Assembly (NCBI GenBank): GCA_002150815.3
Contig: NDFF03000098.1
Location: forward strand, 1 to 64,000
Direction of reading: 5' to 3'
Length of the DNA stretch: 64,000 nt
Source of the DNA: Grammothele lineata
Lineage: Eukaryota > Basidiomycota > Agaricomycetes > Polyporales > Polyporaceae
Both the position numbers and the translations under genes were made by a program. This document shows positions 8,880 through 20,346 of this stretch, piece after piece. Position 1 is the stretch's first letter. Each line of letters begins with the position of its first letter. Below the pieces are notes generated by a model, which made no database searches, had not been told where the DNA came from, and saw only the letters and a list, made by a program, of their open reading frames with translations.

Positions 8880-11030
8880 ATGTGGCTTCTGAGTACGTCC
8901 CGCGCGGAGTTGTGCTTCTTCACCGATCCTACCGCCATTCCCGGAGGGTATGCGATCCTATCTCACACCTGGATGGGCCAAGAGCAAACATTCCAGGACC
9001 TGGAGAGAATCCGTAAAGATGGTAGCAGCCGTAGGACGAACCCTCGGGACGAAGTCTCGCCGAAGATCCGGAACTGCTGCATTCAAGCTGCACGCTACGG
9101 TTACAACTGGGTCTGGATCGATTCGTGCTGCATCGACAAGACGAGTAGCACAGAGCTTTCCGAGGCGATCAACTCCATGTTTCGGTGGTATGTCCTGTCT
9201 GAAGTCTGCCTTACGTTCCTAGAAGATGTGCCGTCCGATGACGCTACCCACGAAACGAACTCGGCATTTCGGAAGGCACGATGGCATACGCGAGGCTGGA
9301 CGCTACAGGAACTTCTTGCACCTACATTCATGGTCTTCCTGTCCAGCACGTGGGATCGTCTTGGAACCAAGACAGAACTCGCCTCCCTTCTTAGCGACAT
9401 CACCAGCATACCCCGTCAGTATCTCACCCACCAACAGCGATTTCTCGACGCACCCGTCGCAACACGCATGTCGTGGGCTGCTTCTCGTAATACGACGCGA
9501 GTGGAAGATGAGGCCTATTGCCTACTCGGGCTCTTCGACATCCAGATGCCCACAATTTATGGAGAAGGCCGCCAGGCGTTTCAGCGTCTTCAACAGGAGA
9601 TCAGCAGACGCACATCGGACACTTCACTGTTTGTGTGGGGTAGTGCGATCGACTCTGACGGCGACAAGCTTCCTGCCGTACCCCTTCAAACGATGTGGGA
9701 TGGTTTCCATTCGGTCACCCATACGCCCCGTTTCCTTTTCGCCACTTCCCCCAAGGTGTTCCATTCAGGTGCTGTCGAGTATATACCAAGCATGTCGAAG
9801 AAGCGAGTCCGTCAGCCATACCTATCCTACCAGTGGCCAGATACGGTATGTCATAATCACGGCTTGTCTATTAAATGCGCGTTACTGATTATTCCCTCCA
9901 TCTAGGTCAGTGAGATCGATACGGAGAAAAGAGAGGTCGGTCCATTCGGACAAATCGAGCTCCCTTCCTTCGAGTCCACCAACTTCGGAATGAAATGCCG
10001 CTTTCCCATTGCCGAAGTAGACGGTATTACAATCGCCGTTCTCCTCTGCCAAACATCCGCCCACGTGCATCTCGGACTTCTCATGCACCCCTCGGATATG
10101 GAGCTACAAGATACAGTGCGCCGGGTATACTTCGTCAGCTGGGCATTCCAGTCTGGCTCGGTGTACGAACTCTCCCGGCTTGCGTTGCTCGGTACAGACA
10201 TGTACAACCTCCGATTCCGCGGTCAAACCATCAAGCCCGTGTGGCGTGACGTCTACATTCGCTCCAGCCCGCGCCACTTCGAGAACGGCACCGACGCAGC
10301 GTACTCCATCCTCAGCTTTATGCCGGACCGCACGCCTCCGATTCCATTCCGCGTCCCTCGCTGGATCGTGAGCGCACTTACCTCTCTCGACTTCCAATCT
10401 ATGGGCGGTAGGATCCCCTCCAAATCCTCCTCGTGGCAAATCGCTGCCGAGTTCTCCAACCCGTTCACCATCGAGGGCGTTGCACTCGCCTTTGGGCTCT
10501 GTGCGCGCAGTGTATCCCCCGGTCGGTTGCGGCACTGGGCACGGGCTGCGCCAATCCACCCCGCGCGCAGCGCCGATGACGGATGGCGGCGTCCGGACCA
10601 CGACTGCGCCGTGGACCACATTGACGGCTGGAACGAATGGACCAAGGCCTTCGGGGACGCTGAGCGGGCGGTGCGTCTCGCGTTCACGCGCTGCCCTTTC
10701 TCGCCTGGGGAGACCCTCGTACTTCACATGGAGCTTACGGGAAGCGTATACGAGGGGCTGTTACGGAACGCGAGGGTCGTCATGCCGGTAATCGAGGAGA
10801 CTGAGAAGACTATCGATAGCCCCACGGTGTCCGTGTTGGAAGCAGAGCAGAAACCGACGCCTGGTGCGATTAATGACGTCGGGGACGCCTCCGATCGGCA
10901 ATCGTCTCAAGATGGTGTACAGCGCCGTGGAGCTGTTTGGTGGGCGACTAGTACAAGTCCAGCACTTCAGTTTGCTCTGGTGTGCGCGGTCGCCGCAGTT
11001 ATCTGGCACCATACTCGTCTCGCGCGTTAG
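8880..11030 (+). CDS. HET-3: HET-domain protein with C-terminal membrane helix
   Basis: Exons 8880-9845 and 9906-11030 (60-nt GT-AG intron, phase 0) give 696 residues. A probable 5' leader intron (8824-8877) ends two bases before the ATG. The HET domain has GGYAILSHTW, WVWIDSCCIDKTSSTELSE, RWHTRGWTLQELLAP and TTRVEDEAYCLLGLFDIQ. Exon 2 carries FGMKCRFPIAEVDGITIAVL, WRDVYIRSSP, FRVPRW, HWARAAP, DHDCAVDHIDGW and GSVYEGLLRNA. Unlike its paralogs it ends in a hydrophobic stretch (about ALQFALVCAVAAVIW) followed by HHTRLAR, which looks like a tail anchor and would place the HET domain on the cytosolic face of a membrane. Cell-death or incompatibility function is inferred from the domain. Confidence 0.9.
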
Positions 11031-11791
11031 GGTTCGTGCACGGCCGCGCTTTACACCTCCTGTGTGATTGAAGCTCGAGTTGATGTATTTGATCCTTTCG
11101 TAGCGTGTATCTACTCATCCTGGAGTCGTAGGGAGCTCAGTTTGAAGGACTTTTCGTCTCGCTGTGTGCTGTGTGAGACACCGTTCGGATGCAGATCAAG
11201 TAGCGTAGCGTCAGGTTGATCTTCGGACGACACTTGCGGCCCCTCGGAGGAAAGAATCAAGGAGGAAGCACTTCAATCCCGGGAGCGTATATTGCGAGTC
11301 GCCTGTGGGTACGTGGAACATCGCCTGAAGGGAGATTGAACTTAGAAACTGCGTTCTCTGTTAGTAGTCCGGCCGAGTTGTCTACCGGATCCGATGTAAT
11401 CGCATCAGGCGTTACTTGGAGCATCAGAGAGAAGTTACTCCACCTCAAGCCTTGAACTTCATGACTTCCACGATCACTCAACTTCCGCGCAGGCAAGCTC
11501 TGCAACAATCTCCTACATTGTATGTCAAGGTGAGTGTCTCCGTCCGAACATTTCCGTAGACTCGCAATCTTGAAGTGTCCTTGTGATCGTCGGAACCATA
11601 GAACGAACATGAGATGACTTTGCGAGATGCGAAGAGGGCGTATCTCTCCTTGTTGTAGCTTGAGATAGCTGCGAGCATGCTTCTAAACGCTTACCGTTGC
11701 AGGTTAGAAAGTGGAACTGTTCAGCGTTGAGCGGCCTCGTGTATCAGCTACGGCTTTTTAACATTTCCTCGCCATCAATCACGAATCAGCT
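11031..11791. other. Intergenic, no gene recognised
   Basis: About 760 bp between HET-3 and the DUF6533 gene. Short overlapping open frames only; the right end is presumably the promoter of the membrane-protein gene. Confidence 0.4.
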
Positions 11792-13562
11792 ATGACTTCC
11801 TCTTCGTGAGTTCCTAGGGGCATACCTTTCGGGTTGTCGTGTAGACACTAATGAAATATTTCTATCATAGCGCCACTGTTCCGAGCGAGCTGACCCCCTC
11901 CTTGTTGACCTTCAACTACACTCATGTGTGGGCTGTCTGTACGTCTCTTTCTACAAGTGTTCAGATCGACCTGCCTAGATTCTTACGCATACGCCAAGCC
12001 CTGTTGTATTACGATCTACTTCTAGAATTCGCCTCCGAAGTGCAGCATATCTGGCATTCGCAGTGGAGTGTAGTGAAGGCGCTATACCTCTGGATCCGTT
12101 ATGGATTCCTCGTTCACATCACCTTCATCCTCATAGTCGACGCATATCCGTCGTCGAAGACCGTACCAATCGCTTCGAGCTCAGAAAAGTAAGCTCTGGA
12201 GCATCGTCCTATCCAAGTCTTGTCTACCCCATGGCGAAGAGTGTCGCTGATTTCGCATGATTCTAGATGTAAAGTAACTGAGAACATCGCCGCTGTCCTC
12301 AATATCCTGAACTATGCAGCGGTCTCTGGTTTGTGTTCAAGTCGCGGAAATATGACGGTTTCTTTACTCAATGACAACGCATGCAGCATTTGTAGCGATA
12401 CGCCTCCATGCTGTATGGTCCCGAAGATGGTACATCACCATTCCGCTGTTTGTGTTAGGACTCATAAATCCAGCAACAATTGTCCCAGTAAGTTCATTAA
12501 CGTCTTGTATGGGTAACCGCATAATGACTTAGCTACATAATTAGACAATCTCCTTCGCCACGTTCAGTGAGCCACAGCCCCCGTCGTGGCCATCATGGGG
12601 CTGTAGCTCGGTGTTGGACGGCACATCTCCTGTGCTTCAGGACACTTTGTATGTATTTTTAGTTCATATTGATTCAAGAATACGCTCACGATCCTCATGG
12701 GGTAGACTGGAATACAGTAGGTAGCAATATTCTTCTCGTAGACGAGACACTCAAACATGTTCGCCGGCATCAGTCCCTGTAGCAACGTCTTGCGCAAATA
12801 TCGCGTATGAACTCCTATGCCTCTTGCTTACAGCCATTAAAACCTATGATACACATCGCATGCGACTAAACGTAGGGTCCGGCAAGATCACTCTAGCATC
12901 GCTGATGCTTCGAGATGGTGAGTGCACGCATGCGAGCATTGAATCTACTCGCCCCGCGACTATGTTCATAATAGGCATCTTGCCGATATAGGTTGTCTCT
13001 ACTTCATGTAAGGAAAACGTGCCCGCCTTTGCATTGTGTCTGTTCAAAACGAACTCCATAACAGGACCATGTGCGCTGTTGGCCTTATAAATATTGTCCT
13101 CGCAGCGGTGAGCGTCCCATGGAATGTCGTGTTGTGTGTCCAAAAGCTGACGCGTAGCTCCTCGCAGCGTTCATTGAGTCATGTTGATGTGAGCCTGGTG
13201 AAGAGCTGTCATTATACAGTTGCTAATCCAAACCCGTGCAGGATCCGCTCAATGACCTACCTATCAATGGGATTTTTAGTCGCGCGTACGTCTCGTTTGA
13301 GCATCCGCTGTTAATGAAGGATGCGCGATGCTGACTATGATCTCCTCAAATTTCAAGCCTGACTCCGGCGTTAACGACACGATTTATATTGCGTCTCCGC
13401 GAGTGCGCAGCGCGCGAAGACCGGGTGGACATGAATACAGTGACTTCATTACAGTGCTGCGACCTCGGTTCCACTGCCTCAACTGGGCATCAAGCAACCA
13501 TCCCCAGTTCGCCTGATCGCACAATACCCGACATCGAGATCCAGTCGAGCCGTCGAGACTGA
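11792..13562 (+). CDS. DUF6533-type seven-helix membrane protein, 3' half doubtful
   Basis: Five clean exons (11792-11805, 11871-11938, 11999-12188, 12267-12328, 12387-12487) splice in frame to 145 codons. The product contains SLLYYDLLLEFASEVQHIW, the signature of the basidiomycete DUF6533 domain, followed by membrane helices (YLWIRYGFLVHITFILI; TIPLFVLGLINPATIV). A sixth exon probably starts at 12545. Beyond about 12650 matches to the expected family pattern continue (TLASLMLRDG, then DPLNDLPINGIFSR before a polar tail ending at 13562), but in-frame stops appear and no convincing set of splice sites joins them. The gene may be decaying at its 3' end, or have exons I could not resolve. Function of the family is unknown. 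Confidence 0.55.
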
Positions 13563-13796
13563 AGGGAACATGCAGGGGAATACCTATGACGATACCTGCA
13601 CGGCATGATGTACATATCTCATCGCATTCGGAACCCGATAACCACATGTCGATGACGGTTGCGACGTGAGTAGGTATCCGGTACAAAGCGTAGATATATC
13701 CGCGTCGACATTCCTGTAAATTCGTAGAGCAGGCACGGACCTTCGGGAAACGTCGTTATAGCTGTAACAGAGAGGTAGTAAACGAGAAAAGAACAG

Positions 13797-15811
13797 TTAC
13801 GGTGGGTATCTCTGTTGTGTCTCCGTAGAAGCTATGGATCGGAAGGAAGTCATCGGCGCGATTCGCGCAGAGGCCGGGCGCGATGGGAGGAAGAAGCCAG
13901 CGTCGTGTTGCACGCCCTGGTACACACACCCGCACAGCTCAATGTAGAGCATCCGCGTCTCCTGCGGCGCGTGCGGGCACACCGCGAACGACAGGCGCAC
14001 CGTGCGCCTCTCGTCACCGAACGACCGCGTGCCATCCGTCCACTCGTCGATATGCTCCGTGGCGCAATCGTGCCGCCTTTTGCTCCAGGGAACCTTCCAA
14101 GTCTCCGTATGGCGATGCTCCGCGTACGCCCAGTGGCATCGGCCGGGGGCGTCGGTGCAAAGGCCGAACTGGATCTGGATAGACTCGCCGATCTCGGCGT
14201 GGTTGAGTGTGAGCCATGACTGGGAATAGCCGTGGGCGTCGGGCATTCTCCCTCCGGACTCGGGAAAGAGCTGGAGTTTGGACAGAGATAACATTAGCGA
14301 TCGGGGAATACGGAAGGGCGCGATGTGTTGATCTGTATGGAGCGAAAATAGGAGGTGCGCAGGATCCGTTTTGCGTTTGGTGTCGGGAACGGCACGAATA
14401 TAGACGTCCTCCCACCTCGCTTTCACCGGCTTACCCCTGAAGCGTAAGTTGTTGAGGTCCCTGCCGAGGTGAACGAGTCGACATAGATCGTAGTCGTGTT
14501 TGACCTTCTCAAACGCCCACATGACGTAGTATACCTTTTTGCTCGGGTCCTGGAACTCGTACTTGGGCGCGGCGTGCAACAGAAGGCCTAGATGAGCATC
14601 GCGGGTCTCCGCCAATAGGACTGCAATCGTAACTTCATCGACCTGGGCTATCGGAAATCGGCATTTCATCCCGTGACTTGTCATTTCGAAAGATGGGAGC
14701 TCTATGGACCCGAACGGAGTTGGTGTGGGTACTGGATTGGCTCGCGGAGCCCGAGGAAGAGTGTTAGGCTGGTGTGAGATACCGTGAGTCCTTAATCAAT
14801 TCCGAGAAGAGCTCTACGGTAATCACGTACATATATCTTATACCGCTGTGATGGCAGGTATGACTGGATGACTTCAGAGGAGGGCAGACTCGGCGTGTAT
14901 TTGATGTCTCCGAGCTGGTGATAAGCAGAGGGTGCCGGAGCGAACAGGAATCGCTGGTGATATGATACTCCGTAGAAGCCGGACCACATCTTCGACAGAG
15001 TGACTGCGGGTAACGCTTCTGACTCTGCCGTATGAACAAGCCCCCACGCGAAGAGCGTCGTGTCCAGCGTCTGCCTCGAGAGCTCTTGCTGCAACCGCTG
15101 GAATGCTTGACGTCCCTCGCCGTAGAGAGTCGGGATGTGGATGTCGAAGAGTCCGAGGAGGCAGTACGCCTCGTCTTCAGCCCGGGTCGTCTTGCGGGTA
15201 GCGGCCCACGACATACGTGTCGCAATGGACGCGTCGAAAAAGCTCTTCTTGCGGTTCAGGTACGCAACGGGAATCCCAGTGCAGTCTTGGATAGCGTGGC
15301 ACAGCTCGTGCTTCGTCCCAATGGGAACCCATTCTTTGGATAGGAAGACGACGAAGGCAGGCGCGAGGAGCTCCTGGAGTGTCCAGCCACGTGTGTGCCA
15401 CCGCGCGCGCCGGAACGCCGAGTCTGGGCGCTGGAGATCGCTGGATGTCATCGTGGGGACGTCCTCGAGGTAGGCGTAGCAGACTTCGGCGAGCGCGTAC
15501 CAGAGGAACATGGAGTTAATCGCTTCGGAAAGCTCTGTGCTACTGGTCTTGTCGATGCAACAAGAGTCGATCCATACCCACGCATACCCGTCGCCTTCGG
15601 CGACGAGGCAGCACCGACGGATCTTCTCGTCTACGTGTGCTCGAGGGTTTTCATCTTGCTTTTTGGAGATGGAGACAATAGCTTGAACTTCGTCGAACGT
15701 CTGCTCACCCTGAGGCCTCCAGGTGTGCGAGAGTATTGCGTAGCCTCCCTCGACGGCGCTGGGGTCAGGGAAGTGGGTGAGTTCAGCGCGTGTGGTATTG
15801 AGCAGCCACAT
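13797..15811 (-). CDS. HET-4: HET-domain protein
   Basis: Exons 15811-14831 and 14768-13797 (62-nt GT-AG intron, phase 0) give 650 residues. The start is MWLLNTTRAEL. A GT-AG intron at 15880-15812 ends exactly before the ATG; the frame stays open upstream to 15943, but that would need this segment to be unspliced. The HET domain shows GGYAILSHTW, WVWIDSCCIDKTSSTELSE, RWHTRGWTLQELLAP and TTRAEDEAYCLLGLFDIHIP. Exon 2 has HGMKCRFPIAQVDEVTIAVL, WEDVYIRAVP, FRIPRS, IQFGLC, CHWAYAE, RHDCATEHIDEW and GCVYQGVQHDA, the shared module. There is no C-terminal helix. It is transcribed away from the tyrosine phosphatase gene across about 0.9 kb. Confidence 0.9.
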
Positions 15812-15880
15812 CTGAAACCAGGTCGTGTGTATTCTTCGTTCAGTGACGTGGCAACACACAGTTCCTAGAAAGCGACTCAC

Positions 15881-16742
15881 ATGGAGGTTCGTGCTGAGAG
15901 CGTCCAGTGGTACCGGTCTGAATACGGCGAGTGCAGAGTCCAATGTCCACGGTCGTGCGTGTAGCTAATCGCGGCGTCTGTACACAATGAGGACCGTGTG
16001 TGGTCATGTATCATGATGATTATCATAGAATCTGGCGTCCAGAGACAGTGTGAGAAGGTGGACGATCTTCGATTGACCAGTACCTCATTTGGATTCTTCA
16101 ACACTGCGCCCGGCGCGGCGCCATCTTGTTGCGTGTCTAACCCCTGCCAGTGTGACAATAGAATGAGCAACGACCTTATACCAGCAGCAGTCCTCGCGTA
16201 CTTACACCATGGCCTGTACTTCGTGGTACGCATCAAACTAGCATTCCGAGCATCCGGGCCGACAGTGAGGTGACAGACAGAGCATGCGGTACGACTCGCC
16301 GCGCGAGCCAGACAGTCCGAGTCGGAGGCACGTGCTTATGTCATCAGATATAACCGACTTCGAGGCGGCGACGATTCAAATTCTCTCCTCTCGACTACAA
16401 AGTTCTCTACTGGGCAGTCTCTACGGTCGTTTCGACGTCGCCTCCGAATCACCTCCTTCTGCTCATTGCTCAACTTTGACTTATGCCAATCAAAGCCCCT
16501 CTATCGATTGATGTTCTGCCCACAGGCCCCCGCCTTGATCATCTTTAGCGGATCATTCAAGCTCTCTGCCCGCCGACCTCGATCCTTCGTTTGATCAACG
16601 CTCTTAGACATATACATCAAGATACCATCTCACTACATACATCAGTAACTTCACTCGGTCATTTGGTGCATCTGTCCTTGGGCCTCAACCTTGTGTTGTC
16701 GTCGCGCCCCCTGCGCACCCGCCCACTCTTCCGACTCCCACC
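15881..16742. other. Divergent intergenic region
   Basis: Lies between the 5' ends of HET-4 and the tyrosine phosphatase gene, so it should hold both promoters. The 150 bases before the phosphatase ATG are pyrimidine-rich, as is common for fungal 5' leaders. No coding sequence recognised. Confidence 0.4.
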
Positions 16743-17951
16743 ATGAATGTACCCAATGTCTCTCCTGACCTTCTCTTGGACCCGGCCGAAGCTCGCGAAG
16801 TGCTCTCGAAGCCCCCATTCTACACCGTTCAGGGTGTCTTCAACTTACGCGATTTCGGCAACGCCTATCCATCATCTCTCTTCCCCGGCGCCGTCGTCAG
16901 ACCGCGCCTGCTCTACCGCTCCGGCGAGATCTCCCATATTACGGAGAATGGGAAAGACCAACTCAAAGCGCTCTCTATCTGCAAAGTGTTCGACCTGCGC
17001 GCGGATGTCGAGAAAGTCAAGTACAAGGCGGCCGAGCCGGAGATCGAAGGAGTGGAGTTTGTCCGTGCATCCATTATGGACGAGGCGATGGATCCAATCG
17101 GGATAGCGAAGAGGTATGTATTCTACAACCTTCTCCTATCAACTTCGTGCCTCAACACTTCCCCCGCGTTCGCGCTCTCACCCAGACTGAAGCAGTTCTC
17201 TGAGGACGAGGCCGATGTGGGTTGATACTTTCCCTAGTCCTTCCCTTGCTCTCGTTTGTGCGGTAACTTATGAGGACTCGCTTATTGCTCAGGCATTCTT
17301 CAAGATGAACACGCAGATCCTCATTACTGGCGGTCCCGCACTGGAGAAGATCCTTGTCCATCTACGCGACAACCCCGACAGCCCATGCCTCATTCACTGT
17401 ACCGGTAAGTCACATCTCAACATTTATGCCCTTTTCTCCCACGCAGTCGTTTATTATCGTTCCATGTTGCTTTTCCTCAGCGGGAAAGGACCGAGCAGGC
17501 CTCATGTCGGCCGTCATCCTCATGGTAATTCCCCCTACCTCTCCCAGCAAAAGCGCACTTTGACGCCGGGTTCTCCTCGCTTGCCTCGCACAGCTTGCTG
17601 GCGTCGATGATGAAGACATCGTCAAGGACTATACCCTCACGCTCTACGGCCTCCAGCCCGTCATTCCGCTTTTCGTCAAACGTTTTCAGGAGGAAGAGGT
17701 TTACCGCGACAATTGGAAGGGCACGCTCAGCATCAGCACCTCGAGGTGAGTCTTTCTTCCCCGCGCCAGCTCCGTCTATACCGCTGCTCGAGCTTATACG
17801 GGGGTTCACCAGGCCGGAGGTCATACGTGCGATCCTCGCGTGGATTAGGAAAGAGTACGGAGGAGCTGAGGATTACGTTCTCAAGATGACCTCGCTCTCC
17901 GAGGCGGACGTAGCGACGATCCGCAAGAACTTGTTGTCCGCCGCGCCGTGA
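16743..17951 (+). CDS. Tyrosine/serine protein phosphatase, Y_phosphatase3 type
   Basis: Six exons (16743-17113, 17186-17216, 17293-17404, 17481-17524, 17594-17745, 17813-17951) splice in frame to 282 residues. FNLRDFGN near residue 35 and LLYRSGEI near residue 59 are typical of this atypical phosphatase family. The phosphate-binding loop HCTAGKDRAG (C-x5-R) carries the catalytic cysteine and arginine and is split by intron 3 inside the Ala codon. The C-terminal DYVLKMTSLSEADVATIRKNL also fits the family. The enzyme would remove phosphate from tyrosine (or serine) residues or another phospho-substrate; the substrate cannot be read from sequence. The 31-nt second exon is unusually small but needed for frame. 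Confidence 0.88.
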
Positions 17952-18182
17952 AAGCCCGTAAGGATGCGGTGCTTGCATACGTTTGCATGATACATTTCCG
18001 TGCCCCTCTCCCTACTGGAACATGTCTAGTCCTTGTTCCTTGAGGTCCATGACCACAATGTAAAGACGCGGGCGAATAATCCATCAAATCAATAGTGAAG
18101 ACAATGTAGTGTAGTGCAGCAGTACTATACAGAAGGTCGAGTCTCGCGAGGAACTTACAAAATCATGCACGCCTACGGGGAC

Positions 18183-19468
18183 TCAGGCCGACGCCGTTGC
18201 AGACGCCTCAACATGTTTAAGGACCCATGAGACGCAGTCGTCCATGAACTTCACTCGCATGTCTTCCAGCTCGTTCACGAGCTCGTGATATCCGCCCTGT
18301 AGCCGTGGTCAACAGGCAGCTTGGCGAGCTCCAGCGCGGACCTTACCTCTACCGCGAGGTGTTGCTTATCCTCGGCCTCGAGCTTACTAACGAACTCTTG
18401 GGAGGCTTTACAAGACGTCAATTCATCTCCTGTTCCATGGATGACGAGTAGCTATGGGGCACGTGTGAGCGTGTGCGAATGCAGATGGGGAAGACGCAAA
18501 CGCACGGGTAGGTTTTTCGGCCATCGCTTGTAATCATTTCGCAGCAGTTGCTCGCCCTGGTATGCGTTGTGAGCGAGCAGAGGATTCAACAACCAGGCGC
18601 AACACTTACCCCATCTATCATGTCGCCCAAGCCCTTTACAGAGCCTTTCTGGGGGCATAGAGGATCCCGAGCATTGGCCTCCGCCAGCGTTTTGTCATGT
18701 GTAAGAATCTGCGTGGACGCTTAGTTCTTGCGTGTAGACACGCAGAGACGTTGAGTCAGACTCCCGAGTGGAGGGTACTCACGTAGGGATCGACGGGGGC
18801 GGGGATTATGAGAGAAGGCACGACGTAACTTGCAAGTCTCCCGAAGAACCGTACAACTCTTGAGGCGGGGTGCGTCAGAAGCACGAGGGGGCTAGAGGCG
18901 ATGACGCCTGCTACCAGCGCGACGGAGTCTTTGGCGGGCGGGGAGTCCGTGCGTGTTGGGAACGCTAAACTCAGCCCTCCACCCTGCGTCGCGGAAACCG
19001 TACCTGTTCAGCAGCAACTCCTATTGAGACACAGAAGGAACGCACCATAGAATGACCCATCAAGAACACCGGGACGCCCGGAAACCTATCCTTCACATGA
19101 CGCAGCCACCACTCGATATCTGCGAGCTGATCCTTCCAGCTAGTCTTTCCGTACCGACTCGACGCGCTCACGGGCGCGCTGGCGCGGTCCGCGAGCGCGG
19201 TCAGGCCGAAGCCGCGCTGATCGAAGGCAAAGACAGCGACGCCTCGCGCCGCGCAAAGACCGTGCGCCCACGTGTACCGTCCAATATACTCGGCGAATCC
19301 GTGTACGAACAGTATCGCCGCGCACGGAGGGCCGACGTTTGTGGGCGGTGTGTAGGTGCGCGTGTAGAAGTTGAGGCCGTCCCAACCGGGGACCCAGGAT
19401 TCTGCGTAGGTCATGCTGCTATCGGAGCCGGGTACAGGGGCTGAAGATGAGGCGGAGGCGGCGGGCAT
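18183..19468 (-). CDS. Monoacylglycerol-lipase-like alpha/beta hydrolase, copy A
   Basis: Six exons (19468-19046, 18983-18783, 18708-18610, 18556-18506, 18451-18347, 18296-18183) give 330 residues. The protein starts MPAASASS; an in-frame ATG at 19534 would add 22 residues. Motifs: VHGFAEYIGRYTWAHG (oxyanion region), FDQRGFGLT, the nucleophile elbow GHSMGGG with the serine nucleophile, the acidic residue in HGTGDELTS and the catalytic His in GGYHELVNE. This is the serine aminopeptidase S33/monoacylglycerol lipase fold, expected to cleave glycerol or other fatty-acid esters. Intron 1 splits the nucleophile elbow between GHSM and GGG, as in copy B (42735-44017), with which internal exon lengths 201, 99, 51 and 105 are identical. 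Confidence 0.88.
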
Positions 19469-20346
19469 GGCGACTGTCTCCACAGACTGCAACGAACGAT
19501 ATAGCGAGAGGAGGACGCGGCCACGGCAGGCCACGACGCGCGCGACGACGCGACGTCAAATACAGTCACGTGCTCCACCGTACTATGGGCGCCTGCCGCG
19601 CAAAACGTGAAGTTGTCGTGCCAACTCCTCGTCCTCCACCGGCCGCCTCCTTCATATTTGACATGAATGAGCGATTGGCCGCGCCATTTTGTCTTCCAGC
19701 AGCCGCGACTTTACGTTCACTGTGCTAAGTTACATGGCTGTCGGACTTGACTCGTGAGTCAGGAGGACTCTTCGCTACCTACCTCAGATGCCACTAGCCT
19801 CCTAGTACAGTACCGTGCATACCCACGTACGGATACCCTGCTTCTTTTGAGTGCTGACTTTCAAGACCATAGTACGGACGAAATCCTTCTGCTCCTGGTC
19901 AGCGGGGTTGTACACGTCAAGTAACTGACAGGACTGTTGTTGATAGGGGCGGCGGTGAGAACGACCGCAGTAAGAGCACGATGAAGAAAGTGTTGGCCGT
20001 CGCATTCAACCGCAATGAGCCCCGAAGCTCCACTTTTGGGTGTCATGTTGACACAGGCATGCAGCGCCTTGCTTACGGGAGGTACGTTGCCGTCAGAATT
20101 TACACGTCCGTATCTACTTCTCTTGATGTCGCTTTTAGATCGCAGCAACCGTATATATAGGTACCAGAAGTCGACCCAGCGTTGGTTTCCACTTCTAACA
20201 TAGAATTGGACGTAGTAGTTATTCCATTCCCTTACATAGCGGCCCCCGCCTGCCACCCATTTAACCGTCACTCCTAGTTCAGGCTCGTAAGGCTTTCTTC
20301 GCATCTCTTGATTCACGTTGCTGACGCGCGATCGTGCAAAGGTACC
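19469..20346. other. Divergent intergenic region
   Basis: Separates the 5' ends of hydrolase copy A and HET-5. A TATATATAG at 20152-20160 could serve HET-5. A 202-codon frame on the minus strand (19861-20469) overlaps the HET-5 start, has no recognisable motif and is taken as fortuitous. Confidence 0.4.

Noticed and set aside
15812..15943. N-terminal extension of HET-4 to the ATG at 15943
   Set aside because: A good GT-AG intron ends exactly at the MWLL start used by all paralogs; the extension needs it to be retained.
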